A stretch of DNA of 7,996 nt from JACXVD01 sp047975785 (GCA_047975785.1 JBKEEC010000122.1:1-7996); one strand, 5' to 3'; positions 1-7,528 are shown, counted from the stretch's first letter. Made by a program: numbers and translations. Notes: generated from the letters alone by a model not told the origin.

Positions 1-519
1 CGCAAGAAAACCATCTGACCGGATAATTTCTATCACCGACCAGCTCGCCACTAGACTGGCGCTGACCTGCGAAACTCGCGGATCACGCTTGCGTGCGTCC
101 TCGTTGATCCTCTCCAGCAGACGCACTTTCTTTTCGAAAGGCATAGAATCGAGCGGGCTTGCATCGGTATAAAGATGGCTGTTGCTCTGGCGTGGCGGCC
201 CTGCTGGCGGACCGGCTGCCGGGTCCAGCAATTGCAATGTCTCACCCGCCCTGCGGATAGAGGTAGCCGAAATCTCGTTAGCATGGGCAAATCCGGTCAT
301 TTCACCGGAAATACCGCGCAGGCCAAAACCCGAATCGCGCGAATAATCTGCCGATTTCAGCCGGCCATCATCAAACAGGAAGCTCTCACTGGCTTCAAAC
401 TGCAGATAAAGCTCACCATCATCACAACGTGTCAGGGCCTCAGCTGTCAGGGCTGCGGCATCATCGGGGGTCAATTGCGAGCCATAGAGCAGCGCGCGCG
501 TTTCATTCACATCCATCAT
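1..519 (-). CDS. tldD: TldD-type metalloprotease, N-terminal part (3' end beyond the window)
   Basis: Only the first 173 codons are present; the reading frame is open to the left edge. TldD with its partner TldE/PmbA forms a cytoplasmic heterodimeric zinc protease that trims unfolded or modified peptides, for example microcin B17 precursor and CcdA in E. coli. The visible N-terminal domain fits the family: LYLQFEASES at residues 37-46, DDGRLKSADYSRDSGFGLRG at 50-69, the SGEMTGFAHANEI stretch at 71-83, and DPRVSQVSASL at 146-156. The catalytic HExxxH motif lies later in the family and is outside the window, so activity cannot be judged. The start is one of two adjacent ATGs (519 or 516); an in-frame TGA at 526-528 rules out anything longer. 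No clear ribosome binding site is seen. It lies 158 bp downstream of the zf-CHCC gene on the same strand; co-transcription is possible but unproven. Confidence 0.93.
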   Translation of the reverse strand, partial: MMDVNETRALLYGSQLTPDDAAALTAEALTRCDDGELYLQFEASESFLFDDGRLKSADYSRDSGFGLRGISGEMTGFAHANEISATSIRRAGETLQLLDPAAGPPAGPPRQSNSHLYTDASPLDSMPFEKKVRLLERINEDARKRDPRVSQVSASLVASWSVIEIIRSDGFLA

Positions 520-589
520 ATATGGTCATATAGGACCCCACGGCCAGCTGCGAAAGACACTGCAGCCTGCACGGGTGAATAATTTGTTT

Positions 590-619
590 TTCCTGCCAGT
601 CCTTCAGCCCCGGCAGGAA
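590..619. repeat. 8-bp inverted repeat between the zf-CHCC gene and tldD
   Basis: TTCCTGCC at 590-597 and GGCAGGAA at 612-619 are perfect inverted copies separated by 14 nt. They lie in the 158-bp gap upstream of tldD. The T run (587-591) borders the left side of the stem; in minus-strand RNA it becomes an A run after the hairpin, and in plus-strand RNA it precedes the hairpin. It therefore does not have the form of an intrinsic terminator in either direction. It could be an mRNA structure in a tldD leader or a protein-binding dyad. The rest of the gap shows no convincing promoter. Confidence 0.4.
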
Positions 620-677
620 CCTGTCCGCCCTGTCAAAGTGCAGGACCAATATGGATGAGTCCAGAGAAGAGGTCTAA

Positions 678-938
678 TCAGGGGTGTATGCCCGTACCTT
701 CGGAAATATCAGGCAGGCTGGCCTGATTTGCCTCCATCGCCGGTCCGCCTTTCAGCACAAAACGCCGATCGCAATAGCCGCAATCAACATAGCCATGCTC
801 TTCATCAATTTCGAGCCAGATTCTCGGATGGCCCAGCGCCGCTGATGCAAAACCGGCGCCACCGCGAATCGCATCGGCGCCATCACAACAGACATGGCGG
901 TTTTCAACCAGTGTCACTTCGGGGGAGGCAAAAGTCAT
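678..938 (-). CDS. Small zinc-finger protein, zf-CHCC family (NDUFS6-like)
   Basis: An 86-residue protein with the zf-CHCC signature in order: a C-D-G motif with Cys18, GHPRIWLEID with His37, and CGYC with Cys53 and Cys56, followed by RRFVLKGG. These four residues are the expected Zn ligands. The family includes mitochondrial NDUFS6, an accessory subunit of respiratory complex I. The role of the small bacterial proteins is not settled; assembly or Fe-S/metal handling is a guess. Most members have CPYC in the last knuckle, so Gly54 is a slight variant. About 20 residues after the finger form a tail with no recognisable motif. The ATG at 938 is the only early start and has no visible Shine-Dalgarno sequence. 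The gene is divergent from alaS and lies upstream of tldD on the same strand. Confidence 0.88.
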   Translation of the reverse strand: MTFASPEVTLVENRHVCCDGADAIRGGAGFASAALGHPRIWLEIDEEHGYVDCGYCDRRFVLKGGPAMEANQASLPDISEGTGIHP

Positions 939-1091
939 AATCTGCGGCGATAAGGCCTTGCGCGGAAATTGGCAACGGGTCTGATGCAGACGGCGATGAT
1001 ATTAGGGTCAGGACTCATTGAGCACATGGCCGTGACTACAAAGGCATAAACCGGCTTGTCCCGCGGGTCCGGATTGCCTAACTGCGGTTTC
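939..1091. promoter_or_regulatory. Divergent intergenic region between the zf-CHCC gene and alaS
   Basis: This 153-bp gap must hold promoters for two divergent genes, but I see no clear sigma-70 pair. On the minus strand TTGCCA (970-975) could be a -35 box, with a poor TATCGC (947-952) as -10; that would put the start of transcription almost at the ATG, implying a nearly leaderless mRNA. On the plus strand TTGAGC (1018-1023) and CATAAA (1045-1050) are 21 bp apart, too far for a standard promoter. Two dyads are present: GTCTG-ATG-CAGAC (979-991) and the perfect palindrome CCCGCGGG (1060-1067), which sits 24 bp before the alaS ATG. Only the location supports a regulatory role. Confidence 0.45.
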
Positions 1092-3755
1092 ATGCAGTCA
1101 ACCAATGAACTTCGTCGTGGCTTTCTTGAATTTTTTGCCGCGCATGATCACGAAATCATCCCCAGCGCACCGCTGGTCCCGTATAATGATCCGACGCTGA
1201 TGTTCGTCAATGCGGGCATGGTGCCGTTCAAGAATATATTTACCGGGCTGGAAAATCCGCCTGCCCCACGGGCTACCAGCGCACAGAAATGCGTGCGTGC
1301 CGGCGGCAAGCATAACGATCTGGACAATGTCGGCTATACTGCGCGCCATCATACTTTCTTTGAAATGCTGGGCAATTTCTCCTTCGGAGATTACTTCAAG
1401 GAACGGGCCATTCTCGGCGCGTGGACCCTGCTGACAAAAGAATGGGGCATTGCCCCCGACAGGCTGACCGCCACGGTCTATCACACTGATGACGAGGCCT
1501 GGGATCTGTGGCGTAAAATTTCCGGCCTGCCTTCAGACCGGATTATCCGCATTTCAACATCCGACAATTTCTGGTCCATGGGCGATACTGGTCCCTGTGG
1601 CCCCTGTTCAGAGATTTTCTACGATCACGGCGATCATATCCCGGGCGGCCCTCCCGGCAGTCCGGATGAGGATGGTGACCGGTTTGTGGAAATCTGGAAT
1701 CTGGTCTTCATGCAGTTTGATCAGGCGGCAGATGGCACGCAGCGCCCCCTGCCCCGTCCCTCGATCGATACCGGCATGGGGCTGGAACGGGTGGCCGCTG
1801 TCATGCAGGGCGTGCATGACAATTACGATATTGATACATTCCGTGCCTTGATCTCGGCCAGCGAGCATCTGACCAATGTGCCGGCAGAAGGCACATTCAG
1901 GGCGAGCCACCGCGTCATTGCCGATCATCTGCGTTCATCGGGCTTTCTGGTGGCAGACGGGGTTTTGCCATCCAATGAAGGGCGGGGGTATGTTCTGCGC
2001 CGTATCATGCGCCGGGCCATGCGCCATGCGCATTTGCTTGGCGCGGCAGATCCGCTCATGTGCCGTCTGGTGCCCGCTCTGATAGAAGAAATGGGTCAGG
2101 CCTATCCCGAACTTGCCCGCGGCCAGGCCCTGATTGAAGAAGTCCTGCTGCGCGAGGAAACCCAGTTCCGCAAAACACTCGACAAGGGGCTGCGCCTGCT
2201 GGATGATGCAACCACCGGCATGGCAGAAGGGGATGCGCTGGACGGCGAAACCGCTTTTCGTCTCTATGACACTTACGGCTTCCCCTATGATCTGACCGAA
2301 GATGCCTTGCGCGCGCGCGGTATGGCGGTTGACAGGGCCGGATTTGATGCAGCGATGGAGCGGCAGAAACAGGCAGCACGTGCTGCGTGGAAAGGCTCAG
2401 GTGCTGCGGCTGATGATGAATTATGGTTTGATATTGCCGAACGTGACGGAAGCACCGAATTTACCGGCTATGCCTCTGTCAGCGGTGAAGGACAGGTCAG
2501 CGCCCTGATCAGCAATGGTGCCGAAGCAGACAGCGCCAGTGCCGGAGACAAGGTGATCGTGCTCACCAACCAGACCCCTTTCTACGGCGAAAGCGGTGGC
2601 CAGCAAGGCGACGAAGGAACTATCTGGACACCTGAAGGGCTGAAAATTGAAATCACCGGCACATCCAAACCGCTGGGCCGGCTTCATGCCCATAGCGGCA
2701 CCATTACATCCGGCACACTGAAACGCGGAGACAAGGTGCATCTGGATGTTGATACAGACCGGCGGGATGCCATCCGTGCGAACCATTCGGCCACGCACCT
2801 GCTGCACGCTGCTCTGCGCAACCGTCTGGGAGATCATGTGACGCAGAAAGGCTCGCTCGTGGCGGCTGAGCGTCTGCGTTTTGACTTCTCCCACCCCAAA
2901 GCCTTGAGCGATGAGGACATTGCCGCAATCGAGGCCGAGGTAAACGGGGAAATCCGGCATAATGATCCGGTAGTAACCCGTCTGATGAGCCCGGAAGATG
3001 CGATTGCAGCAGGAGCTATGGCGCTGTTTGGCGAAAAATACGGCGATGAAGTGCGCGTATTGTCTATGGGGCGCGATGACCCGGATGGCTCCGGTCATAA
3101 TTATTCTGTCGAATTGTGCGGCGGCACCCATGTCCGGGCAACCGGAGATATCGGGATATTCCGCATCATTTCAGAAAGTGCCGTTTCTTCAGGCGTCCGC
3201 AGGGTTGAGGCCCTGACTGGCGAAGCCGCCCGGCAATGGCTGGTTGCGCGTGATGATGCCGTAAAATCGCTGGCGCTTTCTCTCAAGACCACACCTGATG
3301 ATCTGGAAACGCGCATTGCCAGTCTGGTTGACGAAAGACGCAAGCTGGAAAAGGAACTGGCTGACGCAAAGAAAGCCCTTGCCCTTGGCGGCGGCGGCGG
3401 CAACTCGCAAAACGGCCCTGACGATGAACAGATCAATGGCGTTACTTTTTCCGGTCAGGTGATTGAGGGCCTGAACCCCAAAGATTTACGCGGCCTGCTG
3501 GATGAAGCCAAAAAACGCATCGGCTCTGGCGTTGCCGCAATTTGCGCCGTCAATGACGGAAAGGCTGCGCTTGCTGTGGCAGTTACTGACGACCTGACAG
3601 ACCGTTTGAGTGCGGTTGATCTTGTCCGCGCCGGAGTGGCTGCCATTGGCGGCAAGGGCGGCGGTGGACGGCCCGATATGGCGCAAGGCGGTGGACCTGA
3701 TTCTGACAAGGCCGATGCCGCAATTGATGCCGTGCGTGCGGCCATCAAAGAGTAA
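1092..3755 (+). CDS. alaS: Alanyl-tRNA synthetase
   Basis: A complete 887-residue class II alanyl-tRNA synthetase, close to the 876 of E. coli. It joins alanine to tRNA-Ala using ATP and hydrolyses mischarged Ser- or Gly-tRNA-Ala. The N-terminal catalytic domain shows the motif 2 region with RATSAQKCVRAGGKHNDLDN (60-79) and HHTFFEMLGNFSFGDYFK just after it, and motif 3 as GMGLERVAAV (228-237). The editing domain carries the four zinc/tRNA ligands: HSATH (His565, His569) and CGGTH (Cys676, His680). A coiled coil (about 738-765) and a glycine run (766-770) lead to the C-Ala domain with GKGGGGRPDMAQGGG near 854-868. The frame also extends to a TTG at 1056, adding 12 residues, but the family begins at the ATG used here (MQSTNELRRGFLEFF). 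No good Shine-Dalgarno sequence precedes it. It is monocistronic in this window and converges on the methyltransferase-like gene. Confidence 0.98.
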   Translation: MQSTNELRRGFLEFFAAHDHEIIPSAPLVPYNDPTLMFVNAGMVPFKNIFTGLENPPAPRATSAQKCVRAGGKHNDLDNVGYTARHHTFFEMLGNFSFGDYFKERAILGAWTLLTKEWGIAPDRLTATVYHTDDEAWDLWRKISGLPSDRIIRISTSDNFWSMGDTGPCGPCSEIFYDHGDHIPGGPPGSPDEDGDRFVEIWNLVFMQFDQAADGTQRPLPRPSIDTGMGLERVAAVMQGVHDNYDIDTFRALISASEHLTNVPAEGTFRASHRVIADHLRSSGFLVADGVLPSNEGRGYVLRRIMRRAMRHAHLLGAADPLMCRLVPALIEEMGQAYPELARGQALIEEVLLREETQFRKTLDKGLRLLDDATTGMAEGDALDGETAFRLYDTYGFPYDLTEDALRARGMAVDRAGFDAAMERQKQAARAAWKGSGAAADDELWFDIAERDGSTEFTGYASVSGEGQVSALISNGAEADSASAGDKVIVLTNQTPFYGESGGQQGDEGTIWTPEGLKIEITGTSKPLGRLHAHSGTITSGTLKRGDKVHLDVDTDRRDAIRANHSATHLLHAALRNRLGDHVTQKGSLVAAERLRFDFSHPKALSDEDIAAIEAEVNGEIRHNDPVVTRLMSPEDAIAAGAMALFGEKYGDEVRVLSMGRDDPDGSGHNYSVELCGGTHVRATGDIGIFRIISESAVSSGVRRVEALTGEAARQWLVARDDAVKSLALSLKTTPDDLETRIASLVDERRKLEKELADAKKALALGGGGGNSQNGPDDEQINGVTFSGQVIEGLNPKDLRGLLDEAKKRIGSGVAAICAVNDGKAALAVAVTDDLTDRLSAVDLVRAGVAAIGGKGGGGRPDMAQGGGPDSDKADAAIDAVRAAIKE

Positions 3756-3783
3756 TATCACGCCCCGGCACTTCGGCCTTATG

Positions 3784-3818
3784 CCAATGTGCGATGAGCT
3801 TGACTCATCACGCATTGG
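3784..3818 (+). terminator. Long hairpin after alaS, possible terminator or 3' end stabiliser
   Basis: Arms 3784-3798 and 3804-3818 pair over 15 positions with one T-G wobble (3790/3812) and one C-A mismatch (3792/3810), closing a 5-nt loop. It begins 28 nt after the alaS stop codon. No T run follows on either strand, so it is not a canonical intrinsic terminator. It may stop RNase digestion at the alaS 3' end, work with Rho, or act on both converging transcripts. The pairing is seen directly; the role is inferred from position. Confidence 0.45.
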
Positions 3819-3849
3819 TCAAGCCCGCGCGGCGCCTGAGCGTTTCAAA

Positions 3850-3875
3850 CTGCTGATGCGTCAGCATCATTGCAG
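3850..3875 (-). terminator. Hairpin downstream of the membrane methyltransferase-like gene, candidate terminator
   Basis: On the plus strand CTGC TGATGC (3850-3859) pairs with GCATCA (3864-3869) and GCAG (3872-3875) around the loop GTCA, giving 10 base pairs with a 2-nt bulge. Read on the minus strand, it lies about 50 nt after the stop codon of the 3925-5292 gene and is followed by TTTGAAAC, only a poor U tract. It is a plausible weak end for the leftward operon. Confidence 0.4.
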
Positions 3876-3924
3876 TCTGGTATTATCTGCCAGCTTTACC
3901 GGACACATTCACCGGGCTTCAGGA

Positions 3925-5292
3925 TTATTCCGCCGGTTGTGCTACCGTATTGTTCTTTTCGTTGAGCTTGCGCTTCAAGGCTTCCAGACGGCGGGTAATC
4001 GGGCCATGCGCCGCCATCCATGCGTGATATTGACGATATTTTTCGTCTTCCATCATCAGATGTGCTTCTTCGGTTTTTGCCCGCCAGTAATAAATCCCGT
4101 TCACGCACAGCAGGAAGAAACAATTGCGCAAGGCATCCGACAGTGAGCCATTGGTCACGAAAAACGGCATGACAGAGCACCACCAGAACAGGTTTTTCGA
4201 GAGATAGGCCGGATGGCGGGTAAAACGATAAGGGCCGTTTGTCAGCACGCCACGATAGGTCAGGTTAGAAAAGCGCAGGCCAAAGATAAAGGTCGCCCAG
4301 GCAGAAACACCTGTCAGGAATACAAGCAAGGCAGCCCAGATCCAGGCCAGGCCAGGCTGTAACTGCAACCAGATTCCCCAATCGGCAACATTGTGCTCAT
4401 AGCTCAGCACATCGCCATTGCCGATAATCACCCAGACAAAGGGTGGATAGCACATCAGGGCAGCCAGCCAGCCAGCCAGAAACGGATTGCCACTGCGAAT
4501 TTGAGCATCAAGCGGGCGGAATGTAACCAGATAACCAACCGTGCCAATCTGGACGTCAATCAGGAATAGCAGGTTAATCAACACCCAGCCAAGCTGAACA
4601 GGGTTGTTCGCGACCGCCGAGAAATCCGCTTCAACTGTATTCTGGAAGCCACCAGGCACGATCGAGATCATGAAGGCAATGAAGAAGGCCTTGATTATCC
4701 ATGCCCGCCAGTGCTTTTTCACCTGCTCCGGGTCATACTCGCCGGTGTTGAACACCATGGCTCCAAAGTGCCAGGCAGAATCACGCGGATTGACCAGCAC
4801 GCGATCCAGCCAGAACACATAAGGCACAGACAGGACAACCATGGGAATGGCAGCGTAACCAATCACCTTCATGGAGAAGAGAAACTGCCCATCCCAATAC
4901 CACCGGCACATGACATAGAGCACCGCGATTATCGCCCATGTCGCCCATAATCCGCCCAGCTTGGTCAGGGATACTTCTGCATCCGCACCCCATTTGCGGG
5001 GTCGGGTCCAGTCAATTCCGGTAGAAGGGCGGCGATGCACCTTATCCACCAGCACCGACCACAGGATCATCGGCAGGGCGGCAAAAACTATTCCCATCAA
5101 TGCAGCATTGGGGCCGGACAGGACTTCATGCGGCCCCGGCAGCGCCAGAGCATCAGCAATCGCGGGGTAGCTGCGACAAAACAGCAGCCAGACAGCCAGA
5201 CCGGCCAGACCTGTAAGCCCCACCCAACCGGATACATCGCTCTCAGGTCTTTGGGCCGGAGGATTTGTAGAAAATGTGCGTCCTGTTTCCAT
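3925..5292 (-). CDS. Polytopic membrane protein with C-terminal ICMT/PEMT-like methyltransferase domain
   Basis: A 455-residue integral membrane protein. About ten hydrophobic segments are visible, near residues 22-40, 63-82, 113-130, 141-161, 198-214, 234-256, 271-291, 314-338, 363-380 and 389-403. The C-terminal third has the hallmarks of isoprenylcysteine carboxyl- and phospholipid-methyltransferases: GPYRFTRHPAYLSKNLFWW (353-371, RHP at 359-361), then YYWRAKTEEAHLMMEDEKY (401-419) with the Glu pair 408-409 and a Tyr-containing tail. Family members of this fold use S-adenosylmethionine to methylate lipids, prenylcysteines or small thiols in the membrane; the substrate here is unknown. The N-terminal 330 residues make it about twice as long as typical ICMT/PEMT proteins. 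Sterol-reductase-like proteins share a related C-terminal fold and about this length, so that reading stays open. The ATG at 5292 is fixed by an in-frame TAG nine bases upstream. It has no clear Shine-Dalgarno sequence, and a small dyad GCGCT/AGCGC (5294-5308) sits directly before it. It follows bamB by 62 bp, probably as the last gene of that transcript. Confidence 0.75.
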   Translation of the reverse strand: METGRTFSTNPPAQRPESDVSGWVGLTGLAGLAVWLLFCRSYPAIADALALPGPHEVLSGPNAALMGIVFAALPMILWSVLVDKVHRRPSTGIDWTRPRKWGADAEVSLTKLGGLWATWAIIAVLYVMCRWYWDGQFLFSMKVIGYAAIPMVVLSVPYVFWLDRVLVNPRDSAWHFGAMVFNTGEYDPEQVKKHWRAWIIKAFFIAFMISIVPGGFQNTVEADFSAVANNPVQLGWVLINLLFLIDVQIGTVGYLVTFRPLDAQIRSGNPFLAGWLAALMCYPPFVWVIIGNGDVLSYEHNVADWGIWLQLQPGLAWIWAALLVFLTGVSAWATFIFGLRFSNLTYRGVLTNGPYRFTRHPAYLSKNLFWWCSVMPFFVTNGSLSDALRNCFFLLCVNGIYYWRAKTEEAHLMMEDEKYRQYHAWMAAHGPITRRLEALKRKLNEKNNTVAQPAE

Positions 5293-5354
5293 GGCGCTGG
5301 CCTAGCGCGAAATGGTTAACGGTCAGGAAACATCGCCTCCAGGCTGGCAATATC

Positions 5355-6707
5355 TTACCGGAAAGCGTGGATTTTCCCGTTATCGTCAAGAATATACAGC
5401 ATGTTATTGGCCACAATGGGAGGCAGGGAAATACTGTCTCCCAAATTCTGGAACAAGGACGCTGATCCTTCCGATACACTCACCCGATAGACATCACCGC
5501 GCGAACTTGCGACCCAGAGCTGATTTCCCGCCAGAACCGGACCTGTCCAGAAAATGCGGTTCTTTTTCTTGTCCTCGTTCTTGTAATTGGCCAGCTTGCT
5601 GATCCAGCGCACCTTGCCTGAATTACGCGCAATCGCCAGCAATTGCGCATCATCAGTCAGGGTAAAAATCCATTCTCCGGCAACCGCCGGAGTCGAGATA
5701 CCGGCAAGGTTGAGTTCCCAGATGCGCTGGCCAGTCACCAGCTCATAAGAGGCCATGCGGCCGCCCTGTCCCAGTGCAAACACCCGTCCACGGTCAATAA
5801 TCGGATCGGCATCAATATCGGTCAACGAGCCAACTTCGGTAGATATGGATGTGCGGGCCAGTGCATCGGACCACAAGGTACGGCCATTTTCATAGCGGTA
5901 GGCGGTTAATTCCCCCGTGCTGTAACCGGTAACCACGGTGCCCTGTCCCGCTGCCGGTGCCGCGACTCCAAACACACCGCTTTGCCCGGCTGACCCGGAT
6001 TCCTGCCAGTCAAGCGAGCCATCGGCGGCAGCAAGCGCAAAAATCTGGTTATCCTGCGTCATCACATAAACGCTGTTGAAGGCCAGTGTCGGCGCACCGC
6101 GCAGCGGACCGCCGGGTTTTTGCTGCCAGAGAATTGCTCCTGTCTGGGCATCCAGCGCCACAACATCACCTGCCCCGTTGGTCGCATAGGCGCGTCCGGC
6201 AGAATAGCTCACCCCGCCGCCAAAGCCGGTATTGCGCGCAGTTTCACCCACCGGCATCTGTGTTGTCCACAAACGGGTGCCTGTTTGCGCGTCAAACGCA
6301 TGAACCCGTGCCTCTGTATCGACAACCAGCAATTTGCCATTCCCCACCACCGGCGCTGCCGCCAGCCGTTTCTTCAGGGTCGAGCCAGGGATAGAGGCTG
6401 TCCACACACGGGCCGGATTATCGGACAGGGACAAATGGCCATAGGCCTTGCTCGCTGTTCCGCCTGCCTGCGCCCAGTCTGCATTGGTTTGCTGCGGAGG
6501 AATGACAACCGCAATTCCCTGCAAGGCAGGATCAACCTTCGCGCCATTTTCAATCCGAGACAAAACCGGCAACCGTTCGCCCACTGTAGGCGTGGTATTT
6601 TTTTTGCCGCCCGATCCGAACAGGCCGCCGCTGCAGGCACCAAGAGCGATCGACAAAGCCGCAACCGTGGCAATGCGAACCGGGCGAGAGAAAAACTGCA
6701 TCGTCAT
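5355..6707 (-). CDS. bamB: Outer-membrane assembly lipoprotein BamB (PQQ-like beta-propeller)
   Basis: A 450-residue lipoprotein of the BAM complex, which inserts beta-barrel proteins into the outer membrane; BamB binds BamA from the periplasmic side. The N-terminus has basic residues, a hydrophobic stretch (12-22) and the lipobox LGAC with the lipidated Cys25. Ser at +2 fits outer-membrane sorting. A Gly/Lys/Thr-rich linker (26-42) leads to a beta-propeller of repeated units with the A-x-D-x-x-T-G-x-x-x-W pattern: VHAFDAQTGTRLW (135-147), VVALDAQTGAILW (182-194), IFALAAADGSLDW (222-234), LTAYRYENGRTLW (267-279), MASYELVTGQRIW (318-330) and LLAIARNSGKVRW (356-368). Length is somewhat above the roughly 390 of E. 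coli BamB, partly from the linker. The ATG at 6707 has a GGAG (6720-6723) 12 nt upstream; an ATG two codons later is equally possible. It follows the YfgM-like gene by 30 bp, a common pairing, so the two are very likely one operon. Confidence 0.93.
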   Translation of the reverse strand: MTMQFFSRPVRIATVAALSIALGACSGGLFGSGGKKNTTPTVGERLPVLSRIENGAKVDPALQGIAVVIPPQQTNADWAQAGGTASKAYGHLSLSDNPARVWTASIPGSTLKKRLAAAPVVGNGKLLVVDTEARVHAFDAQTGTRLWTTQMPVGETARNTGFGGGVSYSAGRAYATNGAGDVVALDAQTGAILWQQKPGGPLRGAPTLAFNSVYVMTQDNQIFALAAADGSLDWQESGSAGQSGVFGVAAPAAGQGTVVTGYSTGELTAYRYENGRTLWSDALARTSISTEVGSLTDIDADPIIDRGRVFALGQGGRMASYELVTGQRIWELNLAGISTPAVAGEWIFTLTDDAQLLAIARNSGKVRWISKLANYKNEDKKKNRIFWTGPVLAGNQLWVASSRGDVYRVSVSEGSASLFQNLGDSISLPPIVANNMLYILDDNGKIHAFR

Positions 6708-6737
6708 AGGGTAATCTGGCTCCGCTATTTACGGGGG

Positions 6738-7523
6738 CTATTGGCCGGGCACTGGCGGGCCGGATGCGGCCCCTTGTTCTTCCAGCAGTTTATCAACATC
6801 CTGAATCGCATCGACCCCCAGCAAACCGGCGATCTGCCGCGCCCGTGATCGAATGGTTTGCGGCACGTCTTCGTTTCTGGCGATTTCACCAAATAATGTG
6901 CCCGCTTCCCTGGTCTTGCCCTGCTCAAGATAAGCCATCGCAACCAGTTCCCCGGCGCTGCCGAAATAGGGCTTTCCGGGTACAGCCATTGGCTTGAGCC
7001 GGGCGATCACATCTTCCGGCTTCATACTGTCAAAACGCAAGGTCACTTCGCGGATAGATGCAAGGTCGCGCATTTCCTGAGGGGCCTTGTCATCTGCAGC
7101 AATGACACCAAACAGTTTTGCGCCTTCTTCCGGCTTGTTCTGTTTAACGGCAGCGCCAGCTTCCAGCATTTTGGCGACCGTGCGCCCACCTTCGCTTTTG
7201 CCTTTATCGGCCACATCGCCCAGATGCGCATCACCTGCCGCGACATTGCCTGCCTGAAAATTGTCAATCGAACCGATAATCACTTCGGAATCGGCTTCCA
7301 GCGCCGCTTCGTGTCGGCTGTGCCACCACAGATAGCCACCAAAACAAAGAATACCAACAACCAGAAGGCCGACAATCAGCTTGCCATATTTGCTGGCAAA
7401 ATCGGCATATTGATCCTGACGGACAGCATCATCAACCTCGCGCAGCAGGGCATCATCCTCTGCGGCCTGACGTTCGGCTTTTCTGTCAGCGTCAGATTTT
7501 CGTGTCTTGGGTAATAACGCCAC
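6738..7523 (-). CDS. YfgM-like single-pass membrane protein with TPR-type periplasmic domain
   Basis: A 261-residue protein when started at the GTG at 7523. It has a charged cytoplasmic N-terminus (1-46, ending in VDDAVRQDQYADFASKYG), one transmembrane helix (about 47-66, LIVGLLVVGILCFGGYLWW) and a periplasmic helical region to the C-terminus, with a TPR-like unit around SAGELVAMAYLEQGKTREAG (189-208). This is the layout of the YfgM/TPR_21-type family. E. coli YfgM is an ancillary partner of the SecYEG translocon and the chaperone PpiD, helping proteins leave the translocon. The sequence here differs from enterobacterial YfgM, so equal function is inferred from layout and the neighbouring bamB. 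The frame is open to a TTG at 7550 that would add nine residues, but only the GTG is preceded by a purine-rich site, and MALLP is a natural start. A Pro-rich tail (GPPVPGQ) ends the protein. Confidence 0.82.
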   Translation of the reverse strand: MALLPKTRKSDADRKAERQAAEDDALLREVDDAVRQDQYADFASKYGKLIVGLLVVGILCFGGYLWWHSRHEAALEADSEVIIGSIDNFQAGNVAAGDAHLGDVADKGKSEGGRTVAKMLEAGAAVKQNKPEEGAKLFGVIAADDKAPQEMRDLASIREVTLRFDSMKPEDVIARLKPMAVPGKPYFGSAGELVAMAYLEQGKTREAGTLFGEIARNEDVPQTIRSRARQIAGLLGVDAIQDVDKLLEEQGAASGPPVPGQ

Positions 7524-7528
7524 GCAGG

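Noticed and set aside
513..535. AT-rich dyad-like sequence around the tldD start (CCATCATATATGG)
   Set aside because: The symmetry is short and imperfect and overlaps the two start codons; nothing separates it from chance.
175..582. 135-codon plus-strand open frame over the start of tldD
   Set aside because: It lies antisense to the clear TldD coding sequence and its translation has no recognisable domain; GC-rich genes often give such open antisense frames.
608..636. TTGACA on the minus strand (631-636) as a -35 box for tldD
   Set aside because: The place expected for the -10 box is CCGGGG (608-613) or similar GC-rich sequence, so no promoter can be made from it.
2421..3131. 236-codon minus-strand open frame inside alaS
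   Set aside because: It is antisense to the conserved editing and linker part of alaS, including HSATH, and its translation has no family features.
3610..4146. 178-codon plus-strand open frame spanning the end of alaS and the convergent gap
   Set aside because: It overlaps alaS in another frame and then runs antisense to the methyltransferase-like gene; composition is of a shadow frame.
5324..5342. Five-codon minus-strand reading frame MFPDR after GGAGG, between bamB and the membrane enzyme gene
   Set aside because: The spacing of GGAGG to its ATG is too short and the peptide is tiny; there is no conserved leader-peptide feature.
6120..6848. 242-codon plus-strand open frame across bamB
   Set aside because: It is antisense to the conserved BamB propeller and signal peptide, rich in Arg/Cys/His, and shows no domain.
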